Source: Bradyrhizobium amphicarpaeae | GTDB lineage: Bacteria > Pseudomonadota > Alphaproteobacteria > Rhizobiales > Xanthobacteraceae | DNA: 64,000 nt | Assembly (NCBI RefSeq): GCF_002266435.3 | Contig: NZ_CP029426.2 | Location: 744,001 to 808,000, forward strand | Direction of reading: 5' to 3' | In this document: in pieces, positions 35,878 to 45,566 of the stretch | How positions within the stretch are numbered: the stretch's first letter is position 1 | How the letters are laid out: every line of letters begins with the position of its first letter | Position numbers and translations under genes: made by a program | Notes under the pieces: model-generated | The model's input: the letters and a program-made list of their open reading frames with translations, nothing else | The model's database searches: none | What the model was told of the DNA's origin: nothing

Positions 35878-37032
35878 CTAGCGGGTTTCGGTGAGGATCG
35901 CCTTCCCCACATCCTCATAATGCGTGTCGCGCGCCTGGATCTGCTGGGCGATCGCGTGCATGTCGCGAAACCGGCGTTCGAACGGGTTGCTGCGGAACAC
36001 CGCGGTCGCGCCGGCCATGTGATAGGCGGTGTCGACCACCTTTGCCGATTGATGGATGGTCCAGGTCGCGGCCAGACGCACCGCGCGACGGTGCGCGGCG
36101 CTGAACTCGCCCGTCGCGGACAAGTCGCGCCACATCGCCTGTGCGGTGGCATGGAGATAGGCGCGTGCGGCGCGCAAATCGCCCTCGGTGCGGCCGATCA
36201 GCCCCTGCACTGCGCCGTTGTCGCGCATCGCGCCGGCCGCCAGCGAGGGATGCTTTCCGCGCGCCAGTGCAATCGCCGCATCCAGCGTCGCGCGTGCCAC
36301 GCCGAGCGACACCGCGGCAAAGCCGAGGCTGAAGGCTGGGCCGGTGCCGATCCTGTAGAGCGGACCGGCCTCGCGCAAGCCGGACGGCACGTCGCGGAAC
36401 GCGGTGAAGCGCTCGGGAATGAAGACGTCGTTTACCTCGTAGGAATCGGTGCCGGTGCCGGCGAGCCCGATTGCCTGCCAGACGTCATGCAATGTCGCGC
36501 TGGCGGCGGGAAACAGAATCGTGCGCACCTCGGGCGAGCCGTCGGCATTGACGCGCGGCGTGCCGTCAGCCCTGAGGATGCGCACATGCGCGCCCAGCCA
36601 GCTCGCCTGCCGCGAGCCCGAGGCGAAATCCCAGCGCGCCGTGACGCGATAGCCGCCCTCGACCGCGCGCGCCTCGTGCGCGATCGCGCCCCAGGCGAGG
36701 ATGCCGGGCGCCGTGTTGAAGATCTCTTGCGCGGTGTCGTGGTCGAGCGAGGCCGCGATCATCGCGCAGACCGTGCACTGGCCGAGGCACCAGGCCGTGG
36801 ACGCATCGGCCTTGGCGATCTCCTCCAGCATCTGCATGAAGGCTTCAGGCGCGGCCTCCGCGCCGCCGAGGCTCCGTGGGAGGAGGGCGCGATACAGCCC
36901 GTTCTCGATCAGCGCCGCGACGACGGAAGGCGTCAGCCGCCGCGTCCGCTCGATCTCGTCCGCTTCGCGCGCGATCAGCGGCGCGACAGCGCGGGCACGT
37001 GCGACGAGACCAGATCCGGGGAGTTCCGACAT
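35878..37032 (-). CDS. Acyl-CoA dehydrogenase-fold flavoprotein (monooxygenase-like subgroup)
   Basis: The 384-residue flavoenzyme has the three-part acyl-CoA dehydrogenase fold: N-terminal helical domain (LTPSVVAALIENGLYRALLP), central beta domain (GILAWGAIAHEARAVEGGYRVTARWDFASGS) and C-terminal helical domain of the Acyl-CoA_dh_2 type (SLGVARATLDAAIALARGK, ending with ATAVFRSNPFERRFRDMHAIAQQIQ). The WDFASGSRQASWLGAH segment and lack of the classic catalytic Glu context point to the flavin-dependent hydroxylase/desulfurisation subgroup (HsaA/DszC-like) and not to beta-oxidation dehydrogenases. Such monooxygenases need a separate flavin reductase; none adjoins it. The substrate is unknown. 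It is transcribed alone. Confidence 0.85.
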   Translation of the reverse strand: MSELPGSGLVARARAVAPLIAREADEIERTRRLTPSVVAALIENGLYRALLPRSLGGAEAAPEAFMQMLEEIAKADASTAWCLGQCTVCAMIAASLDHDTAQEIFNTAPGILAWGAIAHEARAVEGGYRVTARWDFASGSRQASWLGAHVRILRADGTPRVNADGSPEVRTILFPAASATLHDVWQAIGLAGTGTDSYEVNDVFIPERFTAFRDVPSGLREAGPLYRIGTGPAFSLGFAAVSLGVARATLDAAIALARGKHPSLAAGAMRDNGAVQGLIGRTEGDLRAARAYLHATAQAMWRDLSATGEFSAAHRRAVRLAATWTIHQSAKVVDTAYHMAGATAVFRSNPFERRFRDMHAIAQQIQARDTHYEDVGKAILTETR

Positions 37033-37226
37033 TCGCGTATCCTCGCCCCTTCTGTCGTGAGCGGTGAGGGGAGGATGGTGGTCTATTTGGCGGAGGGGAT
37101 CAAGGTGCGGGCACCATCCCCGAGCGGCGCGTGAAGGCGCGTCCGTGAACCTTGGCGCAGCGGTGGGCGACCAACAACCGCCATCGCCGCCAACGGCACC
37201 GCGTATCGCGCCGGATGAGATTGCCC

Positions 37227-37973
37227 ATGCCGATCGTTCGAATCCTCATCGTCCTGCTCGCGCTCGCTTCGCCGGCCTTGGCGCAGGACGGCGCCCGTGA
37301 TGCGGCCGCTGCAAGCGAGGCCGCGCGGATGTTCCGGGCCTATGTCGAAGGCGTGGCAAAGAAAGGCGGGCGACCCGACCTGACCCGGCCGGAGACTACC
37401 GCGCTGCTCGGCCGCGTCTTCGATGTCGAAGCCCTGCAGGCGCTGCCGCCGGCGAAAGCGAGCGACATGAGCTGGCTGATGGACTGGATGGACGCCGCCA
37501 ACGCCACCTCCAAACTGTTCGCGCTGTATGGTGCGAAGCCGGGGGCGCAGCCCGATCTTGCGACGCTCCAGCGCAACATGACCGACTATGGCGACCAGTA
37601 CGCGGCGGCGATGAACTTCGTCATCCGCGGCATGGCGCGCGAGGCGGTGGCGGGCCAGCTGTTCATGGCGAGTCTCGCGCCGGAGCAGCGCACCCGCATT
37701 CGCGAAGAGGGGTTTACGGGCTTCCGCCGCAGCTCCGCCGAATTCATCCTGACCACCGTCTGCGCGGCGATCCAGGGCGCGGGCAAATCCGCCAACGCCC
37801 GCCTGGTCGCCGCCGCCATCCGCGACACCAGCGAGGTCTGGGCGAGCTTCCTGCTGCCGCAGGACCGCGCCCGCGTGGTCGAGCAGCTTGCCGACCTTCC
37901 CAGATGGGCCCCGGACGAGACGGCGCGAACCGATCTCGCCGCCTTCACGGCCGCGCTGCGGGCGGTGAATTGA
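37227..37973 (+). CDS. Exported hypothetical protein
   Basis: The 248-residue product has a signal peptide (MPIVRILIVLLALASPALAQ) and a largely helical mature part (about 228 residues) without cysteine clusters or catalytic motifs: SEAARMFRAYVEGVAKKGG, then helices around YGDQYAAAMNFVIRGMAREAV and FILTTVCAAIQGAGKSANARL. I do not recognise a characterised family. ATG at 37215 is an alternative start. It converges with the MFS gene, with 13 bases between stop codons. Confidence 0.75.
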   Translation: MPIVRILIVLLALASPALAQDGARDAAAASEAARMFRAYVEGVAKKGGRPDLTRPETTALLGRVFDVEALQALPPAKASDMSWLMDWMDAANATSKLFALYGAKPGAQPDLATLQRNMTDYGDQYAAAMNFVIRGMAREAVAGQLFMASLAPEQRTRIREEGFTGFRRSSAEFILTTVCAAIQGAGKSANARLVAAAIRDTSEVWASFLLPQDRARVVEQLADLPRWAPDETARTDLAAFTAALRAVN

Positions 37974-37986
37974 GTCGCGTCCCTCC

Positions 37987-39207
37987 TCACACCGCGACGC
38001 GGCCGAGGTCGAGCGACGGCCTTCGCCTGGTCGGGAAGCTCAGCGCCACCGCGACGGCAGCAAGCCCGATCGCGAAGGAGCCGGCGTGCAGCCACGTGTA
38101 GCGCTGGAAATTGTCGAACACGAGCCCGCCGGCCCAGGGCCCGAGCGCCATGCCGAGGCTGGCGAAGGCCGACACAGCGCCGAATACGGTGCCCATGATG
38201 CGCGCGCCGAAATATTCGCGGACCAGCACCGCATAGAGCGGCATCACGCCGCCATAGGCGAGGCCGAACACCACCGACAGCGCGTAGAATTCGCCGAGCT
38301 GCGCCACCGCGAGATAGGTCGCGATGCACATCGCCTGCACGAACAGGCCGCCGACCAGCACCGGCTTCGCGCCGAAGCGATCGGCCGCCGTGCCGAGCAG
38401 CAGGCGACCGCCGAGCCCTGAGACGCCGGCGACGCTGTAGACCGTCACCGCCGTGAGCGGGGCGATGCCGCAGACCATCGCATAGGACACCATGTGGAAG
38501 ATCGGGCCGGAATGCGCGGCGCAGCAGGCGAAATGCGCCGCCGCGAGTGCGATGAATTGCGGCGTGCGCAGCGCCTGCGCCGCGGTCAGTTCGACCTCCG
38601 GTGCTGCGTTTGAGGTGCCGGCGCTCGCTGCCACCGGTGCCGGCCGCACCAGGAAGCAGGCGGGGATCAGCAGCGCCCATGCCGCACAGCCGATCACCAG
38701 CATCGCGGTGCGCCAGTCATAGGCCGTGATCAGCCAGCTCGCGGTCGGCGCGATCGTCACCGGCGACACGCCCATGCCGGCGGAGACCAGCGCCACCGCG
38801 AGGCTTCTGTTCTTGTCGATCCAGGCGCTGGCCAGCGCCATCATCGGCGCGTAGAAGCTGCCGGCCGCAACGCCGATCAGGACGCCGAAGCAAAGCTGGA
38901 ATTGCCACAGGCTCGTCGCCTGGCTCGCCGTGACCAGACCGAGCCCCAGCAGAACGCTTCCCGCGAGCACCACGATGCGCGTGCCGAACCGGTCCGACAG
39001 CGTACCCCAAAGGAACGCGGCAAATCCCATGCAGAGGAAATCCAGCGTCGCCGCCGCCGACACGCCTGCCCGCGACCAACCCATCGCCTCCGAGATCGGC
39101 TGCAGGAACACGGCAAGCGACAGCATCGTGCCGAACCCGACACAGGTCATCAGCGCGCCAGCGGCGACCACGACCCAGCCATAGTCGAAGCGTGACGGCT
39201 TGCTCAT
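37987..39207 (-). CDS. MFS transporter (OFA/monocarboxylate-like)
   Basis: The 406-residue inner-membrane carrier has twelve predicted transmembrane helices. The N-terminal segment FDYGWVVVAAGALMTCVGFGTMLSLAVFLQPI and SRAGVSAAATLDFLCMGFAAFLWGTLSDRFGTR (MFS loop 2-3 motif) resemble the oxalate/formate antiporter and monocarboxylate porter subgroup. The second half shows GLGGRLLLGTAADRFGAKP, the repeated loop motif. GAGGAA lies upstream of ATG 39207 and defines the start; the frame is open to 39396 but the extra residues are not MFS-like. The substrate is probably an organic acid, by family analogy. Confidence 0.9.
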   Translation of the reverse strand: MSKPSRFDYGWVVVAAGALMTCVGFGTMLSLAVFLQPISEAMGWSRAGVSAAATLDFLCMGFAAFLWGTLSDRFGTRIVVLAGSVLLGLGLVTASQATSLWQFQLCFGVLIGVAAGSFYAPMMALASAWIDKNRSLAVALVSAGMGVSPVTIAPTASWLITAYDWRTAMLVIGCAAWALLIPACFLVRPAPVAASAGTSNAAPEVELTAAQALRTPQFIALAAAHFACCAAHSGPIFHMVSYAMVCGIAPLTAVTVYSVAGVSGLGGRLLLGTAADRFGAKPVLVGGLFVQAMCIATYLAVAQLGEFYALSVVFGLAYGGVMPLYAVLVREYFGARIMGTVFGAVSAFASLGMALGPWAGGLVFDNFQRYTWLHAGSFAIGLAAVAVALSFPTRRRPSLDLGRVAV

Positions 39208-39389
39208 GCGTTTCCTCGCGCTGTTGGTTTTGTTGATGCTGCGCAGCAGGGATGGTGGCGCATCCGACGGCGGAGGGCAAGGCTGGACGGGCGCAATGCT
39301 GACACCGTCTGGCTCCGATGCTAGCATGTCTCCGCGAATTTGTTCTCTTGAAGCGCACACGCACAGGAACGCGTGAGGAAGCAAGTCCA

Positions 39390-40691
39390 ATGACATTGGA
39401 AGCGCTCTGCAAACTGCGTGCTTGCTGCAGGTTTTTCATGCCTGTCATTTTCGCCGCCGCGGTTGCGGTGCCGCTCGCAAGCGCACAGGACAGCCGAAGC
39501 GCTCCCGACGAGCCGGGGCCAGTGTTTTCGGATGGCGGCCCCGATGCCGAACTCTACGGCAAGGCATCCGGCTATCCGGCCGGGGCGCGGGGAACCAGCA
39601 ACGAGCTCGACAAGCTGGTCGGGGCCTACAGCCATTTCGACGACATTTATCCGTCGCGCCGGGTCGGCCGCGCCGCGACGCCCTGGTCGTTCAAGCGCGC
39701 GCCGGAGCCGACGATCGCCTACAGTTTCGATAACCAGCGGCTGAGCATCGCGGACTATCTCAAGCGCAACCCGGTGACGGGATTGTTGATCGCCAAGGAC
39801 GACACGATCCTCTACGAGCATTATCAATATGCCCGGACCGATCGCGACCGCTTCCTCTCGCAGTCCATGGCCAAGACGCTTGTGGCCATGCTGGTCGGAA
39901 TCGCGGTCTCGGAGGGGCGGATCAAGTCGATCGACGATACCGTCTCCACCTACGTGTCTGGCCTCGCAGGAACGGAATATGGCAGCACGTCCATCCGCGC
40001 CTTGTTGAACATGTCGTCGGGCGTGGAATTCTCTGAAGTCTACGACGGCAAGGACGACATAGCCCGGCTTGGACGCGCGCTGTTCGTCGGTGAGCCGAAA
40101 GACCCCGTGTCCGTCGTCGCGCAATTCAACACGCGGTCAACGCCGCCGGGGACCAAATGGCATTACGCCAGCGTCGAGACCGAAATCCTCGGCCTGGTGC
40201 TGCGCGTGGCGACCGGCACGCCGCTCGTCGACTATCTCCACGATCGCATCTGGAGCGCCATCGGTACCGAAGCGGATGCGTCGTGGGCGATCGACGGCAG
40301 CGGGCAGGAGATTGCATTCTGCTGCTTCAACGCCACCTTGCGCGACTATGCGCGCCTGGGCCGGTTGCTCGCAAATGACGGCGCCTGGGAGGGGCGTCAA
40401 TTGATCCCCCGGCAGTGGCTGCTCGATGCCACGACCGTCAGACCGGGTGATGATCATCTCGCGCCGCGCGTGGCCACACCCTATTTCGGCTACGGCTATC
40501 AGGTGTGGCTCCTTCCGGGTGAGCAGCGCAGATTTGCCCTGCTCGGCATCCGCGGTCAGGTCATCCTGGTCGATCCTGCCTCCAAGATCGTGATGGTGCA
40601 CACCGCCGTTCGCCAGAAGCCGTCCGAGCCGCGCGCCCTGAGGGAGCCGCTCGCGTTGTGGTTCGCCGTGCTTGAGCAGCTCGGGCGGTGA
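39390..40691 (+). CDS. Beta-lactamase-fold serine hydrolase (class C-like)
   Basis: The 433-residue protein has an uncleaved or cleaved N-terminal hydrophobic segment (about residues 12-32, CCRFFMPVIFAAAVAVPLASAQ) and a serine-hydrolase domain of the AmpC/EstB type. The SxxK motif is SMAK in FLSQSMAKTLVA, the Tyr motif is YAS in KWHYASVETE, and the third motif near the end is less clear (LLGIRGQVILVD). These enzymes are mostly esterases, D-aminopeptidases or peptidases of the cell envelope rather than true beta-lactamases. ATG 39390 with GAGGAAG upstream was chosen. It diverges from the MFS gene across about 180 bases; a common substrate is possible but unproven. Confidence 0.87.
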   Translation: MTLEALCKLRACCRFFMPVIFAAAVAVPLASAQDSRSAPDEPGPVFSDGGPDAELYGKASGYPAGARGTSNELDKLVGAYSHFDDIYPSRRVGRAATPWSFKRAPEPTIAYSFDNQRLSIADYLKRNPVTGLLIAKDDTILYEHYQYARTDRDRFLSQSMAKTLVAMLVGIAVSEGRIKSIDDTVSTYVSGLAGTEYGSTSIRALLNMSSGVEFSEVYDGKDDIARLGRALFVGEPKDPVSVVAQFNTRSTPPGTKWHYASVETEILGLVLRVATGTPLVDYLHDRIWSAIGTEADASWAIDGSGQEIAFCCFNATLRDYARLGRLLANDGAWEGRQLIPRQWLLDATTVRPGDDHLAPRVATPYFGYGYQVWLLPGEQRRFALLGIRGQVILVDPASKIVMVHTAVRQKPSEPRALREPLALWFAVLEQLGR

Positions 40692-40825
40692 TCTTCTGAC
40701 GAAGCGTTGAACCCTCGCACATTTGCCTCTGGCAAAGTCCGCGATGCATTGCGCGTCGGCTGGCGAGAACGATTGCCGTTTCCTGATAGGATCGCGAGCG
40801 AAACCACAATCCCTGGTGTCAGGAC

Positions 40826-41275
40826 ATGACCGAAGCCATCATCCGCGCTGCCGTCGAACAAGATCTGCCCGAGGTGTTGAACCTCTATCGGCACCTTCAT
40901 CCGCACGATCCTCAGCTGGAAATGACTGATGCCGCGCGCGTCTGGTCGAAATTGCTCGCATCCGGCTTCATGACCGTGATCGTAGCGCAGGCAGCGGAGC
41001 AGCTTGTTGCGTCGTGCACGCTGGCGATCGTGCCCAACCTGTCTCGGGGCGGTCGATCATACGGGGTGATTGAGAATGTCGTCACCCACGCCGACTACCG
41101 CAGCCGGGGGCTCGGTCGACGGGTTCTTGCTCGTGCGCTGGAAATCGGCTGGGAGGTCGACTGCTACAAAGTTCTATTAGCGACGGGATCGAAGCGAGAG
41201 AGCACGCTCCGCTTCTATGAGGGAGCGGGCTTTGAGCGTGGAAGCAAGACCTACTTCGAAGTCCGCCGCCCTTAG
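40826..41275 (+). CDS. GNAT family N-acetyltransferase
   Basis: The 149-residue cytoplasmic protein has the GNAT fold. The acetyl-CoA pyrophosphate loop is RSRGLGRRVLARAL (Q/R-x-x-G-x-G/A, about residues 92-105), preceded by the strand GVIENVVTHADY and followed by the last strands CYKVLLATGSKRESTLRFYEGAGFER, typical of the family's C-terminus. The acceptor (amine, amino acid or peptide) is not identifiable. The gene is alone, 134 bases after the serine hydrolase gene. Confidence 0.92.
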   Translation: MTEAIIRAAVEQDLPEVLNLYRHLHPHDPQLEMTDAARVWSKLLASGFMTVIVAQAAEQLVASCTLAIVPNLSRGGRSYGVIENVVTHADYRSRGLGRRVLARALEIGWEVDCYKVLLATGSKRESTLRFYEGAGFERGSKTYFEVRRP

Positions 41276-41460
41276 CGTCAGTTCGACGCGCGCTGCGATC
41301 TCGTCATCATGCCCGTGTTTTGCCCGACGAAGCAAATTGAACTCGCAGAATACGAAAACTTCAATCCAAACAAGCCCTCGCCTACTGTGCATGGGGTTGT
41401 TTTCGCAGTTTTTGCTTCGGCCGTGGCTAATAGGTTGGACAGGGCCCATCCAGCTCCATC

Positions 41461-41490
41461 GTCATGGCCGGGCTTGACCCGGCCATCCAC
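41461..41490 (+). repeat. REP-like hairpin of the gtcat-stem-cttga family
   Basis: The element reads gtcat, a 7-base arm ggccggg, loop cttga, complementary arm cccggcc, then atcca. Two more copies with the same flanks and loop but different, still paired, stem bases are at 61286-61314 and 61371-61399. Confidence 0.8.
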
Positions 41491-41506
41491 GTCTCCGGCA
41501 AGCCGC

Positions 41507-41539
41507 AAAAAAGAAAATGCCCGGGACGTGCCCGGGCAT
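41507..41539 (-). terminator. Intrinsic terminator of lepA
   Basis: Read on the minus strand, 9-base perfect arms (atgcccggg/cccgggcat, loop of 5) are followed directly by ttttcttttttg. It lies 34 bases after the lepA stop and is the clearest rho-independent terminator in the window. Confidence 0.9.
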
Positions 41540-41572
41540 GAGGGTGACTAGCGATCGATCGAAGGCCTCGCC

Positions 41573-43384
41573 TCAGCTATCCACCTTCAGCGCGGCAATG
41601 AACGCTTCCTGCGGGATGTCGACCTTGCCGAACTGCCGCATCTTCTTCTTGCCTTCCTTCTGCTTCTCCAGAAGCTTGCGTTTGCGCGTGATGTCGCCGC
41701 CATAGCATTTGGCGGTGACGTCCTTGCGCAGCGCGCGGACGGTTTCGCGCGCGATCACCTTGCCGCCGATCGCCGCCTGGATCGGGATCTGGAACATGTG
41801 CGGCGGGATCAAATCCTTCATCTTCTCGACCATGGCGCGGCCGCGCCCCTCCGCACGGGTGCGGTGGACCAGCATCGAGAGCGCGTCGACCGGCTCGTTG
41901 TTGACGAGGATCTGCATCTTGACGAGGTCGGCCGGCTTGTAGTCGGTGAGATGATAGTCGAACGAGGCGTAGCCCTTGGAGACCGATTTGAGGCGGTCGT
42001 AGAAGTCGAACACCACTTCGTTGAGCGGCAAATCGTATTTCACCATCGCGCGCGAGCCGACATAGGTCAGCTCCTTCTGCGAGCCGCGGCGGTCCTGGCA
42101 CAGCTTCAGCACGCTGCCGAGATATTCGTCCGGGGTGAGGATCGTCGCCTCGATCCAGGGCTCTTGGATCTCCGCGATCTTGACCACGTCGGGCATGTCG
42201 ATCGGATTGTGGATCTCGATCTCGGTGCCGTCGTTGAGCTTCATCTTGTAGATGACGCTCGGCGCGGTCGCGATCAGGTTGAGATCGAACTCGCGCGACA
42301 GCCGCTCCTGGATGATCTCCAGATGCAGCAGACCGAGGAAGCCGCAGCGGAAGCCGAAGCCGAGTGCTGCCGAGGTTTCCATCTCGAAGGAGAAGCTGGC
42401 GTCGTTGAGACGCAGCTTGCCCATCGCGGCGCGCAGCGTCTCGAAATCGTCGGCATCGACCGGAAACAGGCCGCAGAACACCACGGGGATCGCCGGCTTG
42501 AAGCCCGGCAGCATCTCGGTGACGGGCTTGCGGTCGTCGGTGATGGTGTCGCCGACGCGGGTGTCGGCCACTTCCTTGATCGCGGCGGTGATGAAGCCGA
42601 TCTCGCCGGGGCCGAGCTCGTCGACCTGCGTCATCTTCGGCGTGAAGAAGCCGACACGCTCGATGTCATAGGCCGCACCCGTGCCCATCATGCGGACGCG
42701 GCTGCCCTTCTTCATGACGCCGTCGACGACGCGGATCAGGACGACCACGCCGAGATAGACGTCGTACCAGCTGTCGACCAGCAGCGCCTTCAGCGTCGCG
42801 TCGCGGTCGCCCTTCGGTGGCGGCAGGCGGGTGACGATGGCCTCCAGCACGTCGGCCACGCCGAGGCCGGTCTTGGCCGAGATCATCACCGCGTCGGAGG
42901 CGTCGATGCCGATGACGTCCTCGATCTGCTGCTTGACCTTCTCGGGCTCGGCGGCGGGAAGGTCGACCTTGTTCAGGACCGGCACGATCTCGTGATTGTT
43001 GTCGAGCGCCTGGTAGACGTTGGCGAGCGTCTGCGCCTCGACGCCCTGGCTGGCGTCGACCACCAGCAGGGAACCTTCGCACGCCGCCAGCGACCGCGAG
43101 ACTTCGTAGGCGAAGTCGACATGGCCGGGTGTGTCCATCAGGTTGAAGATGTAGTCCTTGCCGTCCTTGGCGTGGTATTGCAGCCGCACCGTCTGCGCCT
43201 TGATGGTGATGCCGCGCTCGCGCTCGATGTCCATGGAATCGAGCACCTGCTCCTTGCCCGCCATCTCGCGGTCGGAGAGGCCGCCGGTCATCTGGATCAG
43301 GCGGTCGGCCAGCGTCGATTTGCCATGGTCGATATGGGCGACGATGGAGAAATTGCGGATGTTGGAAATGGGGACGGTCGTCAT
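41573..43384 (-). CDS. lepA: Elongation factor 4 (back-translocating GTPase)
   Basis: The 603-residue GTPase acts on ribosomes and can back-translocate tRNAs. The G domain begins [20 protein letters not shown] (P-loop AHIDHGKS), with [12 protein letters not shown] (switch region), [16 protein letters not shown] and NKVDLP. Domains II-IV follow, and the LepA-specific C-terminal domain ends [30 protein letters not shown], the signature of the family. Length (about 600) is normal. ATG 43384 ([11 protein letters not shown]) was used; the frame is open to 43423. It is a single gene ended by an intrinsic terminator. Confidence 0.97.
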   Translation of the reverse strand: MTTVPISNIRNFSIVAHIDHGKSTLADRLIQMTGGLSDREMAGKEQVLDSMDIERERGITIKAQTVRLQYHAKDGKDYIFNLMDTPGHVDFAYEVSRSLAACEGSLLVVDASQGVEAQTLANVYQALDNNHEIVPVLNKVDLPAAEPEKVKQQIEDVIGIDASDAVMISAKTGLGVADVLEAIVTRLPPPKGDRDATLKALLVDSWYDVYLGVVVLIRVVDGVMKKGSRVRMMGTGAAYDIERVGFFTPKMTQVDELGPGEIGFITAAIKEVADTRVGDTITDDRKPVTEMLPGFKPAIPVVFCGLFPVDADDFETLRAAMGKLRLNDASFSFEMETSAALGFGFRCGFLGLLHLEIIQERLSREFDLNLIATAPSVIYKMKLNDGTEIEIHNPIDMPDVVKIAEIQEPWIEATILTPDEYLGSVLKLCQDRRGSQKELTYVGSRAMVKYDLPLNEVVFDFYDRLKSVSKGYASFDYHLTDYKPADLVKMQILVNNEPVDALSMLVHRTRAEGRGRAMVEKMKDLIPPHMFQIPIQAAIGGKVIARETVRALRKDVTAKCYGGDITRKRKLLEKQKEGKKKMRQFGKVDIPQEAFIAALKVDS

Positions 43385-43498
43385 GGGCGCGGGATACCAC
43401 TCACATCCCCGTGCGGCAACCATATTGCTGTAATTTCAGGGCCTTTCTTCACGCCAAGCTGATTCCACGCGTGCCCAAAACGCGCTAGGCAAGCGCCC

Positions 43499-45124
43499 AT
43501 GTCGACCACTGCATTACCTGCCGCCAGAAAGCGCACGAAGGCCCGCCTGAGCTTTGGCCGCTTCCGGGCCTGGCTGGTGGCCTGCGCGGTCCGCCCCGAG
43601 GCGAGATTGTGGCTGGTGATCCAGCTCGCCATCCTGCATGCGGTGCTCTGGACCTTCATCCTGATCAATCTGAAGGCAGCGCAGGACGTTCACATGGACG
43701 TCGCGGAAGCCTATGGCTGGGGCCAGAAATTCCTGTGGGGCTACGGCAAGCATCCGCCGCTGTCGGGCTGGGTGGCCGGGCTCTGGTTCACGGTGTTTCC
43801 CGCCGCGGACTGGGCGACCTATGCGCTGGCGATGGCGACGGTCAGCGCCGGCATGGTGATCTGCTGGCTGATTGCCTTGCGCGTGGTGGATGCGCGGCGC
43901 GCGTTCCTGGTCGTGGTGATGGTCGCGCTCTATCCGATCTTCAATTTCAAGGGCTTCAAGTACAACCCGGATCTGCTCCAGCTCGTCACGCTGCCGCTGC
44001 TGGTGCTCGCTTATCTCAACGCGTTCGAGAAGCGGAGCTGGCAGTCCGGACTCCTGCTCGGGCTCGCCGGCGCGCTGGCGCTGATGACCAAATATTGGGT
44101 GCTGACCATGATCGGCGCCATCGGGCTCGCCGCGCTGATCCATCCGGAGCGGATGAGATTTCTAGGGTCGCCCGCGCCGTGGGTTGCGATCGCGACGATG
44201 GTCTTGGCGATGATCCCGCACGTCGTCTGGCTGGCGGATGCGCATTTCGTGCCGCTGACCTATGCCGGCGACACCTACAGCCTCGCGGACAGCGGCCAGC
44301 TGCATCAGCTCGTCATCGGCTACATGCTGCATAATCTCGGACTGCTGGCATTGCCGGTGGCGCTCGCCGCGCTGGCGCTGGCGCTGGTGCCGCCGTGGAT
44401 GACGTTGCTCGTGCGTGCGCCGCTGCGCATCGTCACGCGGGCCTGGGCGCGCGGCGCCAATCCGGGCGTCAATCGCTCGCAGGCGCTGAACGTGTGGATG
44501 ATCCAGATCATCGTCGCGTTCGGCCCGCCGCTCGGCGCACTCGTCTTCGGCGTCTACCTGAAGACCGATTGGGGCATCTCGCTGTTCTTCCTGGTGCCGC
44601 TCGCGCTGGTCGCGATCCCCGCGCTGCGGGTGCAGAGCGCGGCGCTGTTCAACATCGCCGCGATCTGGCTCGTGCTCAGCGTTGCCACGCTCGCCGCCTC
44701 GCCCTGGATCGCCGCGCGCGAGATGACGGCGAATGCCGGCAACACGGCGACCTACGGCGCGCGCTCCGAGCTCGCACGCGAGCTGACCCAGGCCTGGCAC
44801 GCGCGCTTCGCCTCGCGCTGGGCCGTCGTCGCCGGCTCCATGGAGTCGATCCAGCCGATGGTGTTCTACAGCCCGGATCATCCGGCCGCTTTCACGCCGA
44901 ACGAAGCCTGGGGTTCCGGGCTGACCTCGCTCGACGACGCCAGGAGATACGGCTTCATCGGCGTGTTCGATGCGACCGACGAGCGCCTGCCCAAGTACGA
45001 GAAATGGGTTTCGGAGGTCGCGCCGAACGCCGAGCGCATCGTCATGAGCACGCGCCGCTTCACCCACGGCAAGGCCGGCCCGGCGATGAGCTGGAACGTC
45101 TACATCGCGCCGCCGGGGAAGTGA
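43499..45124 (+). CDS. Glycosyltransferase family 39 membrane protein
   Basis: The 541-residue inner-membrane protein has about ten to twelve hydrophobic helices and a PMT_2-type N-terminal half, as in ArnT and other lipid-linked sugar transferases that act at the periplasmic face. The early loop with the acidic DVHMDVAEAYGWGQKFLWG segment and GYGKHPPLSGWV corresponds to the conserved catalytic Asp/Glu and HPPL region of GT39-like proteins. The C-terminal third (about 400-540) is soluble (HARFASRWAVVAGSMESIQP). The acceptor, perhaps lipid A or another envelope glycan, is unknown. It diverges from lepA across 114 bases and lies alone. Confidence 0.85.
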   Translation: MSTTALPAARKRTKARLSFGRFRAWLVACAVRPEARLWLVIQLAILHAVLWTFILINLKAAQDVHMDVAEAYGWGQKFLWGYGKHPPLSGWVAGLWFTVFPAADWATYALAMATVSAGMVICWLIALRVVDARRAFLVVVMVALYPIFNFKGFKYNPDLLQLVTLPLLVLAYLNAFEKRSWQSGLLLGLAGALALMTKYWVLTMIGAIGLAALIHPERMRFLGSPAPWVAIATMVLAMIPHVVWLADAHFVPLTYAGDTYSLADSGQLHQLVIGYMLHNLGLLALPVALAALALALVPPWMTLLVRAPLRIVTRAWARGANPGVNRSQALNVWMIQIIVAFGPPLGALVFGVYLKTDWGISLFFLVPLALVAIPALRVQSAALFNIAAIWLVLSVATLAASPWIAAREMTANAGNTATYGARSELARELTQAWHARFASRWAVVAGSMESIQPMVFYSPDHPAAFTPNEAWGSGLTSLDDARRYGFIGVFDATDERLPKYEKWVSEVAPNAERIVMSTRRFTHGKAGPAMSWNVYIAPPGK

Positions 45125-45134
45125 GTGACGGTCG

Positions 45135-45225
45135 CGTAGGGTGGGCAAAGGCGCGTTAGCGCCGTGCCCACCATCTTTCGGCAATCGTGATACGCGTGGG
45201 CACGCTTCGCTTTGCCCACCCTACC
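45135..45225. repeat. Inverted repeat gtagggtgggcaaag ... ctttgcccaccctac
   Basis: The outer arms (gtagggtgggcaaag at 45136-45150 and ctttgcccaccctac at 45210-45224) are perfect complements. Inside lie two further partial arms, gcgcgttagcgc and cgtgcccacc/gtgggcacg. This unit is a widely occurring intergenic palindrome in proteobacteria and fills the gap between two convergent genes. Confidence 0.82.
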
Positions 45226-45248
45226 GCACTGAGCGCTTGGCGAGGGAC

Positions 45249-45566
45249 CTAAATCCCTTCCTCGTTGAACTTGCTCTCAACGAGTTCGGTGATGGCCGCA
45301 AGCGCGGCTGCCGCGTCGGTGCCGGCGGCGGCCACGGTGATCGTGGTGCCTGGTCCTGCAGCAAGCATCATCAGGCCCATGATCGAGGTGCCGCCGACCG
45401 TCTCGCCGCCGCGCGTCACCCAGACCTGCGCATCGAAGCGCTCGACCGCCTGGACGAATTTCGCGGAGGCCCGCGCATGCAGGCCGCGCTTGTTGATGAT
45501 CAGGAGGTCCTTGGAGATCGCGCCCGCGGGCACGCCTGTCCCCGCTTGTGGCGCCTCGTCGCTCAT
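45249..45566 (-). CDS. ptsH: HPr phosphocarrier protein
   Basis: The 105-residue protein is an HPr with a 17-residue N-terminal extension. The phosphorylated histidine is His30 in KRGLHARAS (His15 in E. coli HPr). The serine phosphorylated by HPr kinase is Ser61 in GGTSIMGLMML; the distance His30-Ser61 (31 residues) equals His15-Ser46 in the classical protein. Here HPr works in a regulatory phosphorelay (EI-Ntr or EI to HPr to EIIA-Man) and not for sugar uptake, since no EIIB/EIIC gene is nearby. Its ATG overlaps the EIIA stop by four bases. Confidence 0.94.
   Translation of the reverse strand: MSDEAPQAGTGVPAGAISKDLLIINKRGLHARASAKFVQAVERFDAQVWVTRGGETVGGTSIMGLMMLAAGPGTTITVAAAGTDAAAALAAITELVESKFNEEGI

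Larger units (their letters stand above)
41276..41572. other. Intergenic region with REP element and lepA terminator
   Basis: No gene is supported in these 297 bases. The AT-rich first part (41290-41440) shows nothing recognisable. One REP-like hairpin (41461-41490) and the intrinsic terminator of lepA (41507-41539) lie in the second part and are given separately. Confidence 0.6.

Noticed and set aside
39390..40691. True beta-lactamase resistance gene
   Set aside because: The SxxK and Tyr motifs only show the class C-like fold shared by esterases and peptidases; the third motif is unclear and context does not suggest antibiotic resistance.
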